A stretch of DNA of 64,000 nt from Thelephora terrestris (Eukaryota; Basidiomycota; Agaricomycetes; Thelephorales; Thelephoraceae), in NCBI GenBank assembly GCA_015956445.1, contig WIUZ02000004.1:992001-1056000 (forward strand). Direction: 5' to 3'. The translations under genes and the position numbers were made by a program. Shown here one piece after another: positions 58,870 to 64,000 of this stretch; within the stretch, counting starts at the first letter, position 1; every line of letters starts with the position of its first letter. The notes under the pieces are model-generated. The model did not search any database. It was not told the origin of the DNA and saw only the letters and a program-made list of their open reading frames with translations.

Positions 58870-59289
58870 ATGACTGACCTCTTCTCCCAAGTCTTCTATA
58901 AAAACATCGCAAGTTCATCCGGCATTCTCCCCCTGGCTGCCTGCATGCTGACTACACTACCCAGGACTTTGAGGGGCAACGGGTAACCGAGAAAGCGACC
59001 CACTATGCCCTCGTGATCATCTCAGTACGAAATACCTCCCCCCACACTCCGGAGTCCCTGACCAGGCACCCTAGATCTTCTCGTTCTTGGCAGGTTTTGC
59101 CCTACAGTCCCTGCAGGCTACTTTCGCCCTGTTTGGAGGATTGGTCCTCGTCCTGTCTCTCGTACGTCATCGCTCATTCGCTATGAACCTCTCACAGATT
59201 CTTGCCAGGTCATCATCCCCCCTTGGCCGGCTTATAATGCCCACCCGGTAGAATGGTTGCCGAGCAAAGGCACCAAGAAATCCGAGTAG
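58870..59289 (+). CDS. SPC1: Signal peptidase complex subunit 1 (SPC12 family)
   Basis: Exons are 58870..58890, 58965..59024, 59075..59161 and 59209..59289 (82 aa). The spliced product starts MTDLFSQDFEGQRVTEKATHY, followed by two transmembrane helices (about residues 22-40 and 43-59) and a cytosolic PPWPAYNAHPVEWLPSKGTKK tail. The FEGQ motif, helix pair and WL ending match Spc1/SPCS1. Family knowledge: this non-catalytic ER subunit helps the signal peptidase discriminate signal peptides from membrane anchors. It is divergent from the transcription factor (248 bp between starts). The first exon is only 21 nt, so an ORF scan alone would miss the gene. Confidence 0.9.
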
Positions 59290-59754
59290 CGGCAGGAACA
59301 ACAGGCCGCAATTTATGGACCAACTCACCACTCGCGATCTTCCGGTCATAATAGATCGGCCCTAGGGTAGCCTGAGCCGATGATAAGGGTACCAGCCATG
59401 TCTTATTTTAGTCACCTGTCGTAAGTAAGATGTAACAACTTTTATGTGTCGCTACCCACACACGGCCAATGAAGAAAATAAGACGAGATGCAGTTGCAGC
59501 TGCATAACCCTACGATGAAGACTTCGTGAAGCAAGACCAAGAGGCAAGGAAAGAGAAGGACAACCCAAACTGAACATAAACGATATGATACAGGGTGAAA
59601 TGTGGGATTAGAGAGGACCAGAGAGCAATCAACCTGCGCAGTAAATTCAATCCATAATAACAAAGAAAGGAATGGGACGCTTCATGCACAAATGGTCGAG
59701 TCGTAACGGACAAGAGAGCATATATGAGGGAGAGACCTGCAGCCGGGAAATGGG
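59290..59754. other. Convergent intergenic region, SPC1 to KIN1
   Basis: 465 bp between two stop codons; 3' untranslated sequence, no other gene seen. Confidence 0.6.
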
Positions 59755-62700
59755 TCATAACTTGAGCTCTGTCAAAACTCTGCGGGCGAGCATGTGATAT
59801 TGCCACCCATCACCGCTGGCTCTTCGGAATTGCAGACCATGCAATGGCAATAATGGAACCTATGTGATCATCAATCATCTGCGCTGGCACAACCGAACAA
59901 GATGCCCACCTTGACAACATTAATCTCGAAACGCACAGCCAACCTGTTGGCCCCGATCGATTCGAACACATCTTCGTCAACCTCACCGGTGTGATACATA
60001 GCATGCGGGGGTGTGGGTGAGCTGGCATAATCCCGTGGGATGGGTGGGAGAGTTTTCAAAGCCGAGAGGGGAGAAGATGGGACCGGAGTTGGGGCGTCCT
60101 CTGGGGCCTGCACCGTAGCTGCTGTGCTGTCCGTCTCTGATCGAGTATTTGTGTCAGCCGTGGGGTTGCTATGAGAAGCGACATTGAAAAATGACGAGGA
60201 TTCGCTGCTCAGGGTCGCAGTGAGGGTGGTCGCACCGGAGGGCCGACTGGGGAGATCCTTCTCTTTCTCAGCGGTAATCCCTCCCTCCTTTTCTTTCTCT
60301 TTTTCGCGATCCTTGCCCCTCACTCTGAAGGACAGCTTCGATGGCCGCTTCGTAACTCGCCGAGAAACCGCGCTCGTCCTTTCATCTGAACCTGACGAAC
60401 CTTGTTGTTTGTGCCGGCTTTGTTGATCCACCGGGAACGAAGAAAGATCAATCGACGGCATGTGAATACAGTCGAACCCAGTCCGTGTTTCGCGATAACG
60501 GATTTGCATCCTATCCAACACTTGTCGGATGTCGTTCTTCAGAGCACTGGGGCTCTTTGTCGATGTCGTGGCAACACTAACCACCGTGACCGTTAGATCG
60601 CTTTTCGCTTTTAGTGTTTTGGCTTTGGCTCACCTGAACAGTCCCTTCAGGAAAACGGGCTTGAAGTCTTTGTCGTCGTGAATCTCCTCATCGTTTGAAA
60701 TCCTGCCGTTCTTCGCTTTCACAGCGCCATGTTCCATTGTCCCGTCATTAGCGTTGTTCTCGTCCACCTCCTCTGTTTTGCCGAAAGACTTCTCGGCACC
60801 GAATGGACGGATGACGGAGCTAAAGCCGGTGGATGGTCGACGGTGACGGCCAAGCGTCCCACCAGATAACAGGGTACCACCAGTACTGCTTCTCCTCTCG
60901 TGTCTTCCTGCCCTCCCGTGCGAGTCAAGAACAGTGTGCGCGCGTCGATGGGCACTGGGGAGCTGCTGGCTTTGGCTCTGGGTCAACATAGGAGAGGAAG
61001 TAGATCCTGGCCCCTCATTCTCCCTTTCAACGCTGACTTTCCTATCCTCACTCACGCTCGTCTTCTCCTTCGTACCATCAGCATCCGTCGAAGGTCTTAG
61101 GGCAAGACTACCTAAAATGCTGGTCCTCTTGCTGAAGGTGGCCGATCTCCTAGTCTCGTCTCCTTTACCCAAGAGGCTACCAAACTTCCTCGCCAATGTC
61201 GAGCTTGCGGAGACGGGTGGTGAGCTACTGACTGGAGGAGCGAGCGTCTTATCGTCGACAGGGTTCGGGGTGTTCTCCCCAAACTCATCGACTGCAGGGG
61301 GTAAATCCATCTTCTCTGAGAATCGAGTGATTTCCGGGCCGGCGGTCTTTGGAGGCTCTCGGATGAAAGGTTGATCACCGGTGTCCATGGTCTGTTGCTC
61401 CTCCCGTACGGTATTTGGAGGTCCAAACATGCCTGTCCATGTGCGGGCGACGTTCTGGCGCTGGCTGAGGCTGTGGCTCCTCTTGTGCGTCGAGGGTTGC
61501 GGGGCTCGAATGGGGGTTTTGTTGGGAGATGCCGGCGGTTGGACCCCAAGATCGCCCATGCCATCGGACTGTTTGACCGATAGACCAGCAGAATCCCTGG
61601 ATCTGGGCTGTGGATGGAAGACTTGCGTTGCGGGAGAGGGTGTGGGAGCAGTGGGTTCGTAAGACATGCCAGAGTAGTGTGAGGATTCTGGAGCAGGAAG
61701 CCGAGGCAGCGGCATGCTATAATCTGCCTTCGTGGTCGAAGTCGGTTCTGCGGGCTTGGAAGGAGTGCTCGTGGACTGCTTCGAGTCGTCTTCTGCCTTG
61801 ACACCTGCGTTGTTGTTGGCGGCGGCGTTTGTCGCGAGGGATAGCTGGGAGCTGGCGAAGTGTCCTGGACCATAAACACGTTCTCTCTCCATCTTCTCCC
61901 TAGCCAAAAAATAGATCGAAATGAGGGGATGGAATCCATATGTCGGATCCGCAGGTTCACGGGCATCACCTAGTGAGAGGTGTGACTGAGAGGTAGGGGG
62001 CGAACCCGACGGGGTAGTGGGGGGAGATGATGCCGGAGAAAATAGTTTTCGGCGGTAAAAATCAAATCCAGAGAAACGCTTCGATTTCTTAGACGGCGAC
62101 GCAGTCAGGTCGGACTTGGCAGACTCGTACCCAAGGGAGGTGTTGGAAGGAGAGTCCCAGTGTTTGCCGTTGACGGCGCCATTCCGACCACTACTGATGC
62201 CTCGCTTGCGCTCCCAGTACTGGACAGCGCGATGGTACGCGTCAGAATCTAAAACCTCAAGGAGTCTCTTCTCGATGTCTTCCTCCGCCCCAAACTCGAA
62301 ACCTTTCATCCCACGGATGACGTTCCTGTCCAGTTCATCCGACCGCAGCGGCTCTCGATGGACGAGGTGTGGGTCTGGAGGCCCTGGGAAGCCTCGGATC
62401 ATCCAGGGGTGATTCATTACTTCCGCCAAAGTTGCCCGAGTGGGAGGGTTCGTCACCAACATGCGGGACAGCAGATGTTTGCACTCTGTCACAGACCAGA
62501 TCAATAAGTGGGGTGGGCTTTAGGATGTAGAACTCACCAGCGCTCAACCAGACTGGATATTCCACCAAACCCCGCTTGATCTTGGCGTGCAATGCGGGCA
62601 TGCTCTGGTCATCGAAAGGGACCTTTCCACATACCAGCACGTAAAGCACGACGCCAAAACTCCAAACATCCACCTCGGGCCCGGTATACACCTTCGCGTT

Positions 62701-63667
62701 GAGTAGCTCAGGAGCAGCAAAGTAAAGGGATCCGCAGAAAGTCCCTAGATGGTTCGATGGATCGTACAAGTTGGAAAGACCAAAATCAATGATCTTGATG
62801 TTCCCGGTTTGCGAAATCAAGATGTTCTCAATCTTGAGGTCGCGATGTACGACATTGTTCTTGTGACAATACTCGAGCGCGCTCCCGATTTGCCGCGCGA
62901 ACTTCCTCGCCACGCGTTCCCGTAGTCGACCGTGGCTGATGATGTAGTCTAGCATCTGGCCGCCGTTGACATATTCGAAGACCATGTAGTAGTGGTGCTG
63001 ATGAACGATCATCTCCCGCATTCCGCAGATATAAGGGTGGTGGAGAAGCATGGACAGGGCGGCCTCGCGAAGCGTTCGAACCTCTTTGGAAGCATCCTTG
63101 GCGGCTGCCTTTGCCGCAGTGTCAGAACTTGGATTAGGGTTTGGAATAACACGAGGGAGGATCTTGATAGCGAGCTGGGGCGGTCCATAAGTTAACAATG
63201 TGCACCAGAAATTGGAATGGATAACACACCTTCTCTTCACTGTTAGCGTGTTGAGCCAATTTGACCTTCCCCATACTCCCCGCGCCCAAGGTCTTGCCGA
63301 GGGTGTAGTCGCCCAAAACCCTGCTCGAGCCCCTGGAGGTGCGGGAGGTCGACTGGTCTTTGGTTTGCTGTCGTCTTGAGTTTTCCTCGGCGGGTTGTCG
63401 CTCACGCTCAGCGGGAGCGGGACCGTTTAATTGACCATATGGTTGGGGTGGCATCGATACCGGTCGTGGCCTTTGCGACGAGGCTCCCGGCCGCTTTTGA
63501 GCCGGAGCCGTCTGAACGGTCGCAGAAAAGGGTTTGAGTTGATCCCCTCCGGTTTTTTCACTGATTGCCATGTCGTATTCGTGACCGGTGGTTACTGTTC
63601 CCCCGTGCGTGGGTGTTGATGCGTGTTCTTCGTTGACCTGGGAAATACCTGTTGGGTGAGTTACCAT
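59755..63667 (-). CDS. KIN1: KIN1/Par-1 (MARK) family Ser/Thr kinase
   Basis: Exons are 63667..63230, 63174..62538, 62485..60634, 60576..59910 and 59859..59755 (1,232 aa from this start). A disordered N-terminus leads to the kinase domain: [20 protein letters not shown] (glycine loop), LAIK (Lys about 150), [10 protein letters not shown] (Asp about 258), [10 protein letters not shown] (Asp about 276), [17 protein letters not shown] and [17 protein letters not shown] long Ser/Pro-rich linker follows. The C-terminal KA1 domain ([20 protein letters not shown], then [20 protein letters not shown]) binds anionic lipids. Family knowledge: these kinases act in cell polarity, exocytosis and wall integrity. 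The exact first exon is uncertain: an upstream frame at 63885..63661 could add N-terminal sequence. Confidence 0.93.
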
Positions 63668-64000
63668 ACCCAGGGGAGGTACAGGAGCGGTCGATGTCGT
63701 GGTCGTCGAGGACGCGATGAGAGCGGACTGAAGGCACTCCCGGTTCTTGGAAGGAGAAGATTGTCTGCAGTGTACCAGCCGGCGTCTAACATCGCCCTCC
63801 AGCCGAGTTTCAAAGCCGCCGTTCGAAATATTCGCCTTATCTCCCTCACCTTATAAACGCTGCGTATTTGCGAAGGAGAACCCACCCGTTGACGAGTTCA
63901 TTAGGGCAAGCGGAAAACCAGGGTACATTGGAAATGTGCCACGACAGCAAATGCTAGTTATGGTACCCCTAATCCAAGGCAAACGGGTAAAGTAACAGGT
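63668..64000. other. 5' flank of the KIN1 gene, right edge of the window
   Basis: 333 bp. Either promoter or an additional upstream exon of KIN1 (an open minus-strand frame covers 63661..63885). The edge prevents a decision. Confidence 0.4.

Noticed and set aside
1-64000. Search for CRISPR arrays, bacterial operons, attachment sites or a biosynthetic gene cluster
   Set aside because: No direct-repeat arrays, no ribosome-binding-site organisation, no PKS, NRPS or terpene synthase core; the genes are dispersed eukaryotic housekeeping and secreted-enzyme genes.

Overview
This window is nuclear DNA of a filamentous basidiomycete, most likely a mushroom-forming Agaricomycete. The evidence is densely packed genes on both strands, split by many short introns (mostly 50-70 nt, GT-AG, a few GC-AG). 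Families typical of that group are present: a Zn2Cys6 activator with the basidiomycete-type regulatory domain, Agaricomycete F-box proteins, GH3 and GH18 enzymes, a Kre9/KNH-type secreted protein and paired MYND proteins. No tRNA, rRNA, CRISPR array or full-length transposon was seen. Exon coordinates were derived by hand from splice signals, reading-frame continuity and family similarity. For most genes the exon lengths sum to a whole number of codons.

Left third (1-25 kb): a partial dihydrosphingosine-1-phosphate phosphatase (-), a Pro/Gln-rich conserved unknown (-), a type-B carboxylesterase (-), SWC5 (+), a 19-exon membrane-anchored GH3 beta-glucosidase (+), SRP19/SEC65 (-), a JTB-like membrane protein (+), HIS5 (-), CIA1 (+), a small Kre9/KNH secreted protein (-), two tandem MYND paralogues (+) and a GH18 chitinase (-).

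Middle (25-43 kb): a USP-class deubiquitinase (+), two abutting MITE-like copies, a conserved unknown (+), an F-box protein (+), an S1/P1 nuclease (+), a 2.85-kb gene-poor stretch with two strong hairpins, an OPT oligopeptide transporter (+), a monoglyceride-lipase-type hydrolase (+) and clathrin light chain (-).

Right third (43-64 kb): a complete 23-exon calpain of the PalB/Rim13 type (+), the initiator-tRNA modifier RIT1 (-, convergent and possibly overlapping the calpain), a secreted protein of unknown function (+), an F-box/LRR protein (+), an 18-exon Zn2Cys6 transcription factor (-), signal peptidase subunit SPC1 (+) and a KIN1/Par-1 kinase (-).

The content is mostly conserved core-cell machinery: secretion (SRP19, SPC1), endocytosis and ESCRT signalling (CLC1, Rim13), polarity (KIN1), chromatin (SWC5), Fe-S assembly (CIA1), histidine synthesis (HIS5) and tRNA maturation (RIT1). 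Scattered among these are secreted or nutritional enzymes (GH3, GH18, S1/P1 nuclease, OPT). No coherent new multi-gene system was recognised. The most unusual items are the inverted MITE pair, a micro-exon, two GC-AG introns, the RIT1/calpain 3' overlap and several conserved genes of unknown function.
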